A DNA stretch of 64,000 nt from Sialis fuliginosa (GCA_961205875.1 OY540810.1:21824001-21888000), one strand, 5' to 3'; positions 25,901-37,509 are shown, numbered from the stretch's first letter. The notes: generated by a model not told the origin, from the sequence alone. Program-made: numbers and translations.

Positions 25901-26267
25901 GTTCCCACCAAATATAAATAGACAATAAACAATGAAATCATTCACACTATAGGTATCGGTCTAATCTCGCTCCGATACAGCATAGTACAAAGAATATTTT
26001 ACTGGAGTGTGATCGAACCTGGCATGGATTGTATCCATAGGTTTGATCCAAACTAATATGTATAACATAAGATTTGATTGGAGAGCGACCGGAGCGAGAC
26101 CGGCCCAAGACCGGCTCGATAGTCTGGTTCGACCCTTATTCAGTTCATTTTTTTGTAGAAATTATAATTTTAATATAAACATATTTTAAATTGTTTCAGC
26201 CATTGCACTATACTTCATAATTGTAGTGAACAGTTACAGAATGCAGCTTCTTACAAGATCAGCATAA
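19875..26267 (+). CDS. Gene C: complete LAPTM/DUF4728-like membrane protein
   Basis: Exons 19875-19955, 23261-23363, 23779-23864, 24352-24505 and 26200-26267 encode 163 aa. N-terminus MKVPQVTSCCCGCTLRTGT, then four predicted membrane segments. The loop after segment 1 (EFIQKFRQQNTDVDVDT) is the most variable part of the family. Segment 3 begins PWLIFQLIVMF, and KQGNSPQGIG and NSYR are kept. Intron 1 (3.3 kb) contains a TIR element and a Penelope-like hairpin; intron 4 contains a deleted mariner and the family MITE. The 3' region has been replaced by a TIR element that supplies the only nearby AATAAA. Closest relative is gene D. Function inferred from LAPTM resemblance only. Confidence 0.85.
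20227..20246. repeat. C homopolymer run
   Basis: About 20 consecutive C, followed 60 bases later by a G run (20306-20315). Confidence 0.85.
20320..21062. mobile_element. TIR element in gene C intron 1
   Basis: The right end ('cccgtggatcccaagacaga') is an imperfect inverted copy of a block at 20596-20660 ('tgccatgagtgtcatgggac'). That block is itself repeated directly at 20660-20715. The whole element appears in reverse orientation at 47334-48804. No transposase frame, so non-autonomous. Confidence 0.6.
21160..21400. mobile_element. Penelope-like hairpin repeat
   Basis: Arms 'accgcgttgcactttattgt' (21270-21289) and 'acaataaagtgcaacgcggt' (21371-21390) pair perfectly, and the pairing extends through 'cacttgacgttt'. 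Between them lies 'cttctgaaaaagaccacgag' followed by 'ggtcgaaacg', the arrangement seen in Penelope-like element termini. Preceded by 'ttggcttctgagtgtaagcc', shared with 61422. Confidence 0.45.
21431..23220. other. Gene C intron 1, distal part
   Basis: No bounded element identified. Isolated moth-repeat words ('gggttccgtagtcattctca' at 22881) and CCTAA pentamers at 23109. Confidence 0.35.
23261..23363 (+). CDS. Gene C exon 2
   Basis: Acceptor 'tttttttcag', donor G|GTTTGT. About 17 differences from D exon 2, mostly replacements. Confidence 0.85.
23779..23864 (+). CDS. Gene C exon 3
   Basis: Acceptor 'acttttttcag', donor AAG|GTAAAT. Nine differences from D, only one of them silent. Confidence 0.85.
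24352..24505 (+). CDS. Gene C exon 4
   Basis: Acceptor 'ttttttttag', donor G|GTACGT. Starts EHPSYIKPWLIFQL. About 18 differences from D. Confidence 0.85.
24680..25100 (+). pseudogene. Internally deleted mariner in gene C intron 4
   Basis: The left terminus 'ttacatgggctgaaaagtc' matches the mariner at 5450. A frame at 24860 opens MEKSEFRVLIKH (mariner N-terminus) and then jumps straight to the C-terminal 'SDYYLFPKLKMWLSGKRF' block and ends YKTGQK. The YSPDL part just before is in another frame. All catalytic core between the ends is lost, so it behaves as a MITE-like deletion derivative. Confidence 0.75.
25101..25945. other. Gene C intron 4, middle
   Basis: G-rich run at 25135-25152, otherwise AT-rich with no recognised element. 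Confidence 0.35.
25950..26139. repeat. Family MITE in gene C intron 4
   Basis: Carries 'ttgattggagagcgaccgg' and ends 'ggctcgatagtctggttcga', as in B and D. The left end is altered. Confidence 0.6.
26200..26267 (+). CDS. Gene C exon 5 with stop
   Basis: Acceptor 'aaattgtttcag'. Reads IALYFIIVVNSYRMQLLTRSA then TAA. Confidence 0.85.
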
Positions 26268-26394
26268 AGTTTTAACTATATTATGGTGTTATAATTATGC
26301 AAAATATATGTAGCTATAATTACTAATTTTTTTATGTTTCTACACGGGTAAATACTTAAGAGAGAAAGTTACCCCCAACAAATTGCATCCTGCA

Positions 26395-27109
26395 ATCCAA
26401 TTTTTTAACCGCCAACTATTACGGACATATAAATAAAACACAAGTACTATCTATGGGTCAAAATGAACCGTTTATAATTAATTGTAAAAATATAGCAAAA
26501 TAATGATTTTTACAAGAAATAAAGGCAGCTTCTTATAATTATTTAACTCTAATGAATGTTTTTATTGAGATAAGCAGTCTAGCATACATACACATTACCT
26601 ATATGATTCACATAACGCGCATCTTATTTGTTTTATAAATGTTTATTTAGTACCTATATTTTTCTCTAGTCGTGAGGATTCCTATAATATAACTCCTGTG
26701 GATGGAGGGTATAGCTCTAGTGTCTACATGAGGGACGGCGGGACATATTAAAATATGTACTACGTACATAAAAATATAAATAAATAAAAGCAAAACATTA
26801 TGTTAAACAATTAACCCATATTTATTGTAATGTTTTCATCATGCAGAAAAAGTTTTAAAAAATTATAAATGATATTTAGAACAAAAAATTGTTATAGACG
26901 GGTCACTTTAACCCGAAATACACTCTACTACTGAATAAGTACCTACCTCTTACGGCGACTTTTTTAATCCTACTAAAAAGTACACTACAAAAAACGGGAA
27001 TAGCTAGAAGTTCAACCCACATCATTAAATTACAATACAATGCGCATAAAAACAAATATAAGATGGGTCACTCTGACCCATCCGTAGTAGTTGGAGGTTA
27101 AAATTGGAT
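26395..27109. mobile_element. TIR element in the gene C 3' region
   Basis: Ends 'atccaattttttaaccgcca' and, inverted, 'ttggaggttaaaattggat'. Interior words 'gggtcaaaatgaacc', 'gggtcactttaaccc' and 'gggtcactctgaccc' form further inverted pairs. It starts 128 bases after the C stop and contains the first AATAAA signals (26432, 26518). Gene D lacks it. Confidence 0.65.
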
Positions 27110-29285
27110 AACATATAAAAAAGAAATATTTTGATATTTCTAATAAAATAAAAATTATTAAACCACTCCACAAAGTGGATATCTACTTAAATATCTACAT
27201 GTTTTTATTTTATTTTAGTCCATTATAGGTATTTACATTTGGCAATCTACAAATTAGTGGTGTAACGAATTTGCAAATAAAACACAAATGTTGCCTTATG
27301 ATTTATGATGTAATAATAAATTTAAATATAATTTTTAGTAACAAATTTAGGAAAAAAATTGTTATATTTTTTTTAACTAAATTAGTATTTTTTAAGGATT
27401 TCGAAGAAACTTTATTAATTTAATTTTCTCGTCAGTTTATCTGTCCTGTCCAGTCAATGAAAAACAGTATAAGCTAGAAACTTTATAGGTACCATTGAGA
27501 CAAGGATATAAAATGTTTGTAAAACAAATAAGGAGTGGGGGGGGGGGGGTCATACAGCTTAAGCTACGCAAGAATATATTTTTTATCTCGAACTAAAAAA
27601 TGTCCACTGCTTTAATAATAAAAAATAAATGACACAGAGCTATCAATCCTTAGAAGAACGGCTCCAAAACAGTAATTAATTTTGTTTCCACCCCCTCTAT
27701 TGAGGAAATAACTGACAAAAAATCTGATTTTTTGTAATATAGTTTTTGTGATATAGGTACTATCAACGTCAAATATTACAGTCAACAATATCAAATCATA
27801 GAGAAAGATATTGCTATAAAATACGCTAAAACGACTGTAAAAACTACACGTTAGTTGTTATATGTATATTTAATTATATTTAATTTATAATTTCTCTGAG
27901 TTTAAAAGAAATTTGGGAATAATTTTCATAAATAAATAAAATTATATTTTTTTATACAAGTAAATATTCGTATTTAAAACGAAAGATTGAAAATCATATA
28001 TTCGTTACATCACTACTACCTACATACTTAAATAACATGTTTTTATTAATTTATAAATATTACTTAAAATGTTATAAACTAATCTAACTAATATTTTTGA
28101 TTGTTAATATTCGTGTATAATTTAAAATATATTTGTATTTAGCATAAAACTATCTCTCAAACTGGCGCGAATCCCACACGAGATGCTGTACACAAATTGC
28201 TGCGATTCACTCGCTCGCAAAACCTTTTAAACTAACACTGACATTTTTGTATTAATAATTCAATATCAATTGTCGTTTTGTGTTTTATTTGATAAATAAC
28301 ACTGTCCCGCCTAAAATTCACGTAACTCACGCAACTATTTACTCAAGTATGAGCAAATGAGCACATTACAAGTTAGTTGCAGATTCTGTGCGAGAAATTC
28401 GCGTCTCATGATTCTTTGAGAGAAGCTTTAGGGTCTATTCGAAAAAGCGATAATTCCATTATTTTATGTTGGCATAACATAAACCGGATTGATGTTCCAA
28501 TGTTAACATTAACGTTCTCACCTGTTTATGATTTTGCAAATCTCAAATTTAATTAATAATTAATAAAAAAAAACATGGGTTTTGAGATGCAAAATGCAAA
28601 TTGCTTTGATTTTAAAAAGTTGCCAACTAAAGAATAGTAAAAATGACGCTTCTTGAATAGACCCTTACTTGATTATATTATGTAGTTTTTTTAAGTTTTT
28701 ATATGTATTAATTTTTTTATTAAAATATATTTTTATATGATCTATAGATCGTATATATGTTTATGCAATAGCATTTTTTTAGCCATCAGATTTGAATTAA
28801 TGTGGATGTTTAGAAAAGGTATTATTTATAAAATTAATTATTTATAAAAATAATTTACCAAATTTCTATAAATATATATAGTACAAACTTTGTAAGCATT
28901 CTGTACTCACTAGAAATGTACGGAATGCATTATAACAAATATTTCGTAGTTTATATTTGATATATCAAGAATATACCTATATATTTTTTATTACCATATA
29001 TGTACCAACGTTGCTTGTGTTCTTATTTTTATTTTTTTTACTTATTTTATATGAATAAAATGTTATTTTATGTCAATTATGTATTTTTATTATAGTTTTT
29101 ACGTATTCTATTTAAATTGAAATAAAATATTTTCACAATAAAAGTATTCCAGTGCAACCATTCATTTTATTCAAATTTTTATATTTTAAAGAATAAATAT
29201 TATAAACATAAAACAACGATATTTATGTTGTATAGGAGTTTATTTTATTTTTGTCTATTTTATTAGATTAGAGATGGGAAAATAG
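27110..29285. other. Gene C downstream flank (duplicated region)
   Basis: No gene. From about 27730 onward it matches the D flank (46840-47330 and 48800-53220), apart from the elements inserted in D. G run at 27537-27550. Confidence 0.5.
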
Positions 29286-29519
29286 TTTTTTGTGTAACTA
29301 GGGTGTAAAACAGCAGTGGGAATGTTGTAACAATCACACGAGTGCGAAAAACGCATTTTACTCCCGAGGTGCACACAAAATTTTTTCTATAACCCTATTT
29401 ATTATATAATATTAACAATAATATAATAATTAATTTATATACTTTGTATTTTACTATATTAATATTAAAATTCAACTTACAAGGGGACATTATATCTAGA
29501 TAGATATAGATTACCACTA

Positions 29520-30015
29520 CATAATATATGTTTTTTGGGTTGAAATACACATGTAAAGTTTTAAATAGTTTATTTATGATGTTATTTTTATTGAAACTAC
29601 ATATATAATTTACCAATTAAAAATATATTTCAATTAATCAAATTTATTTGATACCTAAATAAATTATTTTTTACTTTTATTTAAATTTTTTCATTCAATA
29701 AATTATCGGTCTTCTATAATACTATTGAAAATATTATTATTTCTATTTTTTTTCCATTTTGGCCTTATAATTAAATTATTTACAGCTAGTTATTTATTTA
29801 TATTTATATTTCTTTAATTAAATAAAACAAGTAAGATATTACGATATTATTTTTATTTTATAATAAATGATGCACATTTTGGAATATTTAAAAGTTTAAC
29901 AATTGAAATATATTTTTAATTGGTAAATTATATACGTAGTTTCAATAAAAATAACATCATACATAAACTATTTAAAACTTGACATGTGTATTTCAACCCA
30001 AAAAACATATATTAT
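29520..30015. repeat. Inverted repeat with about 120-bp arms
   Basis: Left arm (29520-29640, from 'atgttttttgggttgaaata') returns inverted at 29896-30015 ('tatttcaacccaaaaaacat'), with a 250-bp AT-rich spacer. The two predicted frames here are arms of this repeat. Confidence 0.7.
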
Positions 30016-30249
30016 CGATATGTTATGTTAGTAAGCTTTGGACAAAATTTTTGCAGTTATTTCATTAAAATGTGTTTCTTAATTTGTTATTCTATTAGAT
30101 GGATAAGTAGCGATACTCAGAAAGAATATAAGTATGCACCACCAGAGATATCAGAAGCTGCTTTGATAGTTTCCTTAGGCTGAACCCCTTTTTGGTCTCC
30201 AGTGATTGGGCCAATTATTTTATTATATGGTAAATATTAACATCTCTTA

Positions 30250-30540
30250 TTTGGCTTGCTTAAGTTCATTTCATTCTTGTTTCCTAGCATCATAATATAG
30301 GTGATGATTTATCGGGGTAGGCAACTACCCTTGGTACGCTCCTGTGTACATAAATACACATGGTGACGTGTTGCGTCCCAGTTAATATAAGAGAAATAAT
30401 GCACTTTGTGAGATTACCTCTACAGTGGATGTTTGTAATTGTAATCAAAAGATACAGTTATAATACTGAAGGTTTTGTATTAGTGACAATTGGGAGTGGT
30501 CAAATAAGGTATGTAAAAAAATGATAATGCGTAATTATTT
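30250..30540 (+). repeat. Repeat block shared with 56060-56340
   Basis: Shared words: 'cttggtacgctcctgt', 'agaaataatgca', 'gtggtcaaataaggta'. It ends in both copies with a good donor (AATAAG|GTATGT here). It lies upstream of D as the second copy lies upstream of E, so it may be a duplicated noncoding first exon or promoter, or just a repeat. Confidence 0.4.
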
Positions 30541-30744
30541 AAATCATGGTTTCATTTATTTGCGATAATATAAAGAAATCAATATTCAATAAAAATAGGT
30601 ATTTTTCACTTATCTCAGAAAAAATCATTTCATAACTCAATTACTGTTTTTTTAACATTTTATTCAGCATATGTGTGATTGAAATTATAACATTATTCCT
30701 TAAAATAAATATAAAGAAAATATTTTCATAATAATATAAAAAAT

Positions 30745-30935
30745 AAACCCGACTAAAAAAAAAAATATAAAAACACTGAAAAGAATACCTAATAATTAAA
30801 TTTAACAGTTTTTGAAGTCGTTTTTTTTTCTGTATTAAAAAGTTTGTTCTTTACTTGGCATATACTTCAAAAACTGTTAAATTTAATTGTTAGGTATACT
30901 TTTCAAGGTTTTTAGTTTTTTTTTAGTCAGTTTTA
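30745..30935. repeat. Inverted repeat
   Basis: 'aaatttaacagtttttgaag' at about 30796 is mirrored by 'cttcaaaaactgttaaattt' at about 30867, and the outer 'gactaaaaaaaa' by 'tttttttttagtc'. Confidence 0.65.
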
Positions 30936-31069
30936 TTTTTTTCAATTTATTTATTTTTTATTTTTCCCCTTTGAGTGGTGTATGTTCGAAGTCCATGGTT
31001 AGATTCTAATGAAATTTATATGAGACTACCTCGGAAGTATACTATTTTATTCCGGTACACCCCTAAACC

Positions 31070-31520
31070 ATAGAACAGGAAAATCAATTTATTTTGTGTA
31101 ATTTGAAGCATCCGTATTAAGTAAAATTCTGCATGCTTTCTTTAGCATCGTTATTTTTCGTAAACGGTTTATACTATGATAAATAACCAAAGTATATTTT
31201 TGTGTATATTATGTCATAGTGTTATTCAAACGTCTAGCTCAAGAAAAAATTAAAGAATAAAAAAATACTGGATAAAAATCGACGGGCCACCTGGGCCCAC
31301 ACAACCCTGGTCAAAATTACTATTGGTTGATACTGGAAATCGATAACACTTATTAATACTAAACCCTGTGTTAAATTTAATAACTGTAGCATAATCGGTT
31401 GGTTCTCCAGATATTATATAAAAACTAATTTTAAGTAAAATCTTTGGAAGGCTGTAGCTTAAAATATTTTTTTTAATATATTGTTCAATTTTTGCACGAC
31501 AGTGTTTAATCAGCCTGTAT
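31070..31520 (+). mobile_element. Half copy of the 'cctggtcaaaattac' foldback family
   Basis: Reads from 'tttgtgtaatttgaagcatc' through 'ccctggtcaaaattac', 'ctggaaatcgataacactta' and ends 'cagcctgtattatg', the same terminus as the copies at 32035 and 59566. Confidence 0.6.
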
Positions 31521-32034
31521 TATGTTCTGTAAAATAATTTAATATATGTTATAAATGTCTGAAAATAATTATATTAAATTAAAATATATGAATAAAATAC
31601 AATGTATATATATGTAGGTATATAATAATATACCCGCTATTATTATATAATTGTTAGTTACCGCATTTTTCAAGAGATGGCGGTACCGTATTTGTGTTCT
31701 ATGTTTTTAACATGGGATCGTCATAGTCCTGGTGCGACTGCGTAAAATAACAAGGAGCTTCATGTGGATAACATATGTGTGAATAATTTACAAATTGACT
31801 AAAATTGAAATGTGTTTCTGAAAAAATAAATGTTGTATTATTGATTTTATTTTCTGTGATCTTACGTGATCTCATATTGGGGTATGTTCTTAATAATACT
31901 ATTACAGTAAATAATTGTCATAGGTTATAGTTATATGTAGATTTTACTTTTGCATTCGTACAATTTTTGAAAGCGATTTCGAAATTTTTATTTAATTTTT
32001 CAAAATACACATTTCGTTTCCTGCGTGTTTATAG

Positions 32035-33000
32035 TATACAGGATTTTACTACTAGTGTAAAAAAAATTAACAGAAGATATAATTCTAAGCAAAAAACTTT
32101 ATGCGAACATGTGTCTGGAAATTTTTCGTGAGGGAACTACAGCCTTCCAAAAATTTTCCCAAAATTAGTATTTATTTAATATCTAGAGAACCCATTATGA
32201 TACAGTTATAAGATTTAATACAGAGTTTAGTATTAATAAGTGTTATCGATTTCCAATATCAAATTTATTTTATCAAGTATTATTTTGTTCTTTAATTTCT
32301 TCCTGAGTTAGGTACTTGCAGAAGATTATATGACACAAAAATATACTTTGTTTATTTATCACAAGATCAACCGTTTTCGATAAATATTGAAAAAATAAAG
32401 TAGGTACTACAGACTTTAACGGATGCTTCAAATGACACAAAATAAGTTTATTATCTTATTCTACAATTAAAAATAAGATAAAAAGTTATAATAAATATAC
32501 CTCCAAAACTGCACAAATAGTCATTTATAGTCTCGTTTTTTAGTCATTTTAGTAAAGTACGTGTAACAGTAATACAACTGGCTATAAAAGTACTATATAT
32601 AGAACAATAATATAAACTTATTTTGTATAATTTGAAGCATGTGTATTAAGTAAAACTCTGTAGTACTTTATTTTTTCGATATTTCTTGAAAACGGTTGAT
32701 CTTATGATAAATAAACAAGGTATATTTGTATGTATTTTGTGTCATATAATCTTCTACAAATACAAAATATAGAAAAAAAACAAGAACAAAAAATACTTGA
32801 TAAAAATTGGCGGGCCTACTGACCCCTTATACCCCTGGTCAAAATTATGATTGTTTAATACTGGAAATCGATAACACTTATTAATACTTTAAATAAATAC
32901 TAATTTTGAGTAAAATATTTGAAAGTTTTTTGCTTAAAATAACATATTCGATCTACTGTTGAATTTTTTTACACTAGTTGTAAAGTAACGAGATTAGGTC
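32035..33000. mobile_element. Full copy of the foldback family
   Basis: Left arm (minus orientation, from 'tacaggattttactactagt') and right arm (plus, ending 'tttacactagttgtaaag') pair around a centre near 32530. Each arm has the 'gaagcatccgtattaag' and 'ggaaatcgataacactt' blocks. No coding capacity. Confidence 0.6.
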
Positions 33001-33390
33001 ATTGAATTAAAAAAAAAACATTTTTTATTAAACGTTTCGACTAGGGGTGTACCGGAACTAGAATTTTCGATTCCAGCCGGAACCGGAATCGCCGGAATTA
33101 ACAAAAAAAGTTTGGCCGTAATTCCGGTCGGAACCGGAATTAAAAAAAACATTTTATTTTAATTAATAATAATAATTAAAACAATATATGTATGGTTTTT
33201 TCCTTAGATTATGATCTTAAAGTAATATTTTATATGGTATTTCTTAAATAGTAAAGGCGTAGAGTTCTACATTAGGTAGGTATATTATAAAAAATATTCT
33301 TTTTTACAAATCTTGTAAATTTTACAGCTTCGTAAGAAAGATTGATTGTTTTAAATTGTTTGCATATGATCTAATTACATTTCTTGTTAG

Positions 33391-34696
33391 TCCAGTAAAG
33401 GAAACATTTTGACAGGAAATTAAGAGGGCAAGCAATTTTATGATTGATTCTTATAGATTTTGAACCAGAGAATTCGAAAAAAATAACCCGGACAAGCGAA
33501 AAGTGGTGCAACACCCTTAAAAATGGGGTTTAAGGGTGAAAACTCCATTTCCAACCGTTTTTTCAATTTATCACAAAATCTAAAGCGACGATGGTATATT
33601 TTTATAGTTGATATATGTTCAGGACACTCAGACGAATCGATTGTGACCACATATACTAAATTTGACCAAAAATTATCTCTTACAGAGGGCTTAAAAGACG
33701 TAACAATGCACTTACCGTTAAACATTAGCGATTTTCATTAATTAAACTACTAATATTTTTTTAAATTATGATTGGCCATTATTATTTGGAACTTCAGGAA
33801 TAATTTGAGCCTAGTTACGAGTCATTTGGATGATTTTAACAAAAGTTATTAATTTTTAAACTATTTTTCCCGAAAAGATGCATTTTTACGTCTTTTAAGC
33901 CCTTTGCAAGACGTAATGTTTGGCTAAATTTAGTATATGTGGTCACAATCGATTCGTAAAAATATACCATCGTTGCTTTAGATTTTGTGATAATTTGTAA
34001 AAACGGTTGAAAATGAGCTTTTCACCTTTAAACCCCATTTTAAGGGTGTTGCACCACTTTCCGCTAGTCCGGGTTATTTTTTTCGAATTCTTCGGTTCAA
34101 AACCTATAAGAATCAATTCGTTTCACTAAAAAATATTTAACCCTGGTGTTTTTACTTAAATTTTAGTAAAAATGTAGTTTTTCAAAAAATAACGTTACTT
34201 ACCCTTAAACATTGGCGATTTTTATTGGTTAAAATATTAATATTTTTTTAAATTATGGTTAATTATTATTCTTTGGAACTTCAGGAACAATTTGACGCTA
34301 ATTACGAGTCATTTGGATGATTTTAACAAAAGTTATTAATTTTAGAACTATTTTCCCCGAAAAGATGCATTTTATAAGTCTTTTAAGCCCTCTGGAAGAG
34401 ATAATTTTTGGCCAAATTTAGTAAATGTAGTCACAATCGATTCGTCTGAGTGTCCTGAACATATATCAACCATAAAAATATACCATCATCGCTTTAGATT
34501 TTGTGATAAATTGAAAAAACGGTTGGAAATGGGGTTTTCACCCTTAAACCCCATTTTTAAGGGTGTTGCACCACTTTTCGCTTGTCCGGGTTATTTTTTT
34601 CGAATTCTCCGGTTCAAAATCTATAAGAATCAATCATAAAATTGCTTGCCCTCTAAATTTCCTTTTTTCTCACTTTTCACTGCTTCCTTGACTGGG
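33391..34696. mobile_element. 1.3-kb foldback with a third arm copy
   Basis: Left arm 33420-33745 is inverted at 34370-34665 (both carry 'agagggcaagcaattttatg' or its complement). A second inverted arm copy sits at 33880-34130. Possible TIR 'ccagtaaaggaa' / 'ttccttgactgg'. Overlapping frames on both strands around 33438-33741 are arms of this structure. Confidence 0.7.
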
Positions 34697-34989
34697 CTAT
34701 GTGTCAAATTTTAAATGTGATAAAACAGATTGTATACATTTTTACAGATAAAAGAATGCCTACTATTCGAAATAAAAACAGCAATATATTACTATTTTAG
34801 TGCAATAATAAACAATACTGCATGATCTTAATGCTATTAACTAAGTTCAGATAGTTTTTGAAGAAAACATATTTAGGGCTACAGTATTATTAAAAAATTC
34901 AAAACAAGTTATTTTTACACCATAACAATTGGAAATTTTAAAAAATCTTTGATATACAGAGAGAGTCATATCAGGTGGAACAAACTTGA

Positions 34990-35335
34990 ACAGTTTATTA
35001 AGAAAAAAATTCTAATAAATATGTGTCCGGAAATTCTTCGTGAGGAAGCTACAGACTCTCAAAGATTTTGTCTCAAATTAGTTTTTATTTAATATTTTGA
35101 GAACCCATTGGGATACAGTACTTAAATTTGATTATACGTGTTATCGATTTCCAGTATCAACCAATGACCAGGATATATGGAGCCAGTCCGATCAGTGAGC
35201 CCATTGAGTTATATCTAGTTTTTTTTGTTCTTAATTTTTTTCATAAAAAAATAAGTTTTTCTCCATGTGGCTGTCCGCCGCTCCTTCTGGACTGGAACCC
35301 AGAACAGTCGCCCAGCCCCCCTCCCTAAAGCCAGT
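34990..35335 (-). mobile_element. Half copy of the foldback family
   Basis: In minus orientation it contains 'ttgatactggaaatcgataa' and the 'ttcgtgaggaagctacag' block seen in the copy at 32130. Confidence 0.55.
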
Positions 35336-35507
35336 ATTGCTGTTATACATTAACAAAATAAGCAACGAATTTTAATAAATATAAAAATTTTAAACATCAA
35401 GTATTCTTTTTTCCAAAGCTTACTTGACTTTTTAATGTTGCACTCAATTGTTGTAGTTTTGGCTTATGACGCCTCGACTAACAAAAATATTTTAGTTTTT
35501 CATGGCA

Positions 35508-36336
35508 CACAGTAAAAAATTTTGTGTAAAATCAACACAATCCTAGTGTTAGAATCCGTCGACACAATTTTAGTGTTAATTTTCAACACAAAAAATAGTG
35601 TTGAATTTTTAACACAAATATTGTGTCAAAATTAACATTAATTTTGTGTCGACTGTATCTAACACTAGAATTGTGTTGATTTTACACAAAATAAGTGTTA
35701 ACTCATTTATTATTTGAGTTTGAATATAAAGGTTAGGGAATTAATTAAGAATAAATAAATTTTTCATGCTTATGAAGAAAATTAGTTTATTTCATTTCTT
35801 TAAATTGTTCAAAGTCTGTAATTTTTAATAACTATTATAAATTGTATCGTTAAATAACAATTTATGTAGCAAATTTCTTATAAGAAAGTGAGGTTAGTTG
35901 AGCATTTTATATGATTATAAATACAGTAAACTTTTACTTACTTTAATTAATATCAATTTTACTTTTTTTTATTCAGAACAATCTGTTTTTTTTTATCAAA
36001 TATATTTAAATAAACTTTTTTTCATAAAATTTAACACTATAATTTATACGCCCGAGTGGTTAAGTAGCTGTCCGGTAAAACAATGCGTTTGGCGCGTAAA
36101 CTGAAGAAAGGACGCGCCAACAACACAAACTTAGTGTTAATATTTCCCGCTTGACACTAATTTTGTGTCATTTTATCTAGTAACACACAAAAAGTGTTAA
36201 TATCGTGAAAACAACACTATTTTCATGTTAAAATTCAAGTAACACAAAAAAAGTGTCAAATTAACACACAAAAATCAACACACAATTTTTCAACACAGAC
36301 CGTTTTTGACGCAAATACACAATATTTTTTACTGTG
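35508..36336. mobile_element. Element with 'cacagtaaaaaat' ends and AACACAA repeats
   Basis: Termini 'cacagtaaaaaat' and 'attttttactgtg' are inverted. Both halves are packed with 'aacacaa', 'agtgtta' and 'tgtgttga' in alternating orientation, and 35520-35700 forms its own palindrome. A tRNA-like 'cgcccgagtggttaagtag' lies at 36049. Confidence 0.6.
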
Positions 36337-36481
36337 CAATTGTGATTTTTATTCAATAATGAATAAAATGCGTTGTATCTTTGTTATTGAGTTGTTTTAT
36401 TATCAAAAATACGAAAAGCTTTGTGATCATTTTTTAAAGAAAAATTGTTTTACGATTTCAAAATTTTCACTCGATCTTTAT

Positions 36482-36534
36482 TTTTATAATCGGTTTAGTA
36501 TTAAAACGTGTTTAATACTAAACCGATTATAAAA
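36482..36534. repeat. Perfect 24-bp stem hairpin
   Basis: 36482-36505 and 36511-36534 are exact reverse complements separated by 5 nt. Confidence 0.85.
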
Positions 36535-37509
36535 TTTCATAATTGTTTCACAATGGGTTCGCAAAATATTAAATAAATACTAATAAAATATTTGAGAGTC
36601 TGTTGAAATATTTTCCTAGTTTTCTACGGAAACCTAAAAATTACTTATTTTTTAAGGTCAAATAATGTTATAATTACAATCATACTTTTGCTGCATAAAA
36701 TATTAAAAAACGGAATTTTTGTAATGAAATAATTGTTTTTATTAAAAATTTTGTTAATAAAATGTTATATCATAATTATTATATTTATGTTTGATTTTTT
36801 AAGCAAATACAACGTATATTATTTATGAATTTCTTAGTAGAAAGCAGTAATAAAATTTAAAAATTCCAGAAAATCCGGCCGGAATACATCCGGTACATCC
36901 CTAGTTTTCATGTTTATTAGTCTTTATCAGTTTCTGGAAGTAATACAAATATTTTTTACATAATATACACATTGTAAAAATATTAAAATTAACAAGTAGT
37001 TTGATAACAACTAGAACTTTAAAAACATAAAAAAACAGTAATTTATCTTTAATTAAAACAGTAGGTATTGTAACATTTTTATATTTGTTATTTCTTAGTT
37101 CTTAATTTCAATAAAATTATTGCAGACAACAATTAAATTTATACAAATTCATTTTAATAAGTGTTGTAAGTTTGAAACATTAAAATAATGTATAGAGAAT
37201 TGTTAGAAAAAATAAGATAACACAGCAACATACCGGAGTTATTTACATATGTGGTCGTGAAATTCGGTTTCCGCGCATCATAACTGTATGTGAGAATTCT
37301 ATAGGTCGTAATTTAACAGATCAAAACTAAAATGATTGATTGACCACATCTCCTATACAAATAAACATAGCGAGATCATTTTTATTTTATTTTCTTTGTA
37401 ATTTAATAGAGAACAAAAAAGTAGGTACCTACCTACAGTTTTGATGGATTTCGCGATAGGATCGCAGCAAAACGTGAAAAATCGTACATATGTGTACCTT
37501 TCCTAATAC

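Larger units (their letters stand above)
19672..29285 (+). repeat. Segmental duplication, unit 1 (gene C)
   Basis: Collinear with 38078-53220, starting from the shared 'tatgtattataattttatta' and ending near the 'gtctattttattaga' shared at 29256 and 53188. Matching introns differ at roughly 6-9% of positions where aligned by eye. Size differences come from separate transposon insertions in each copy. Confidence 0.75.
33044..36903. mobile_element. Composite element with 'ctaggggtgtaccgg' ends
   Basis: 'ctaggggtgtaccgg' at 33044 is answered by 'ccggtacatccctag' at 36889-36903, and both flanks are rich in 'ggaaccggaat' / 'attccgg' words. The ends resemble hAT elements; the candidate 8-bp target copies agree only partly. 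The 3.86 kb between contain at least three other elements (33391, 34990, 35508) and no transposase frame. Confidence 0.5.

Noticed and set aside
29986..30183. Frame ending in YAPPEISEAALIVSLG
   Set aside because: Its first part lies in an inverted-repeat arm. The last 25 residues look protein-like, but I cannot assign them and they have no splice context.
36048..36118. tRNA gene (Ser/Leu-like start)
   Set aside because: Only an A-box-like stretch is visible; there is no anticodon stem, B box or acceptor pairing.
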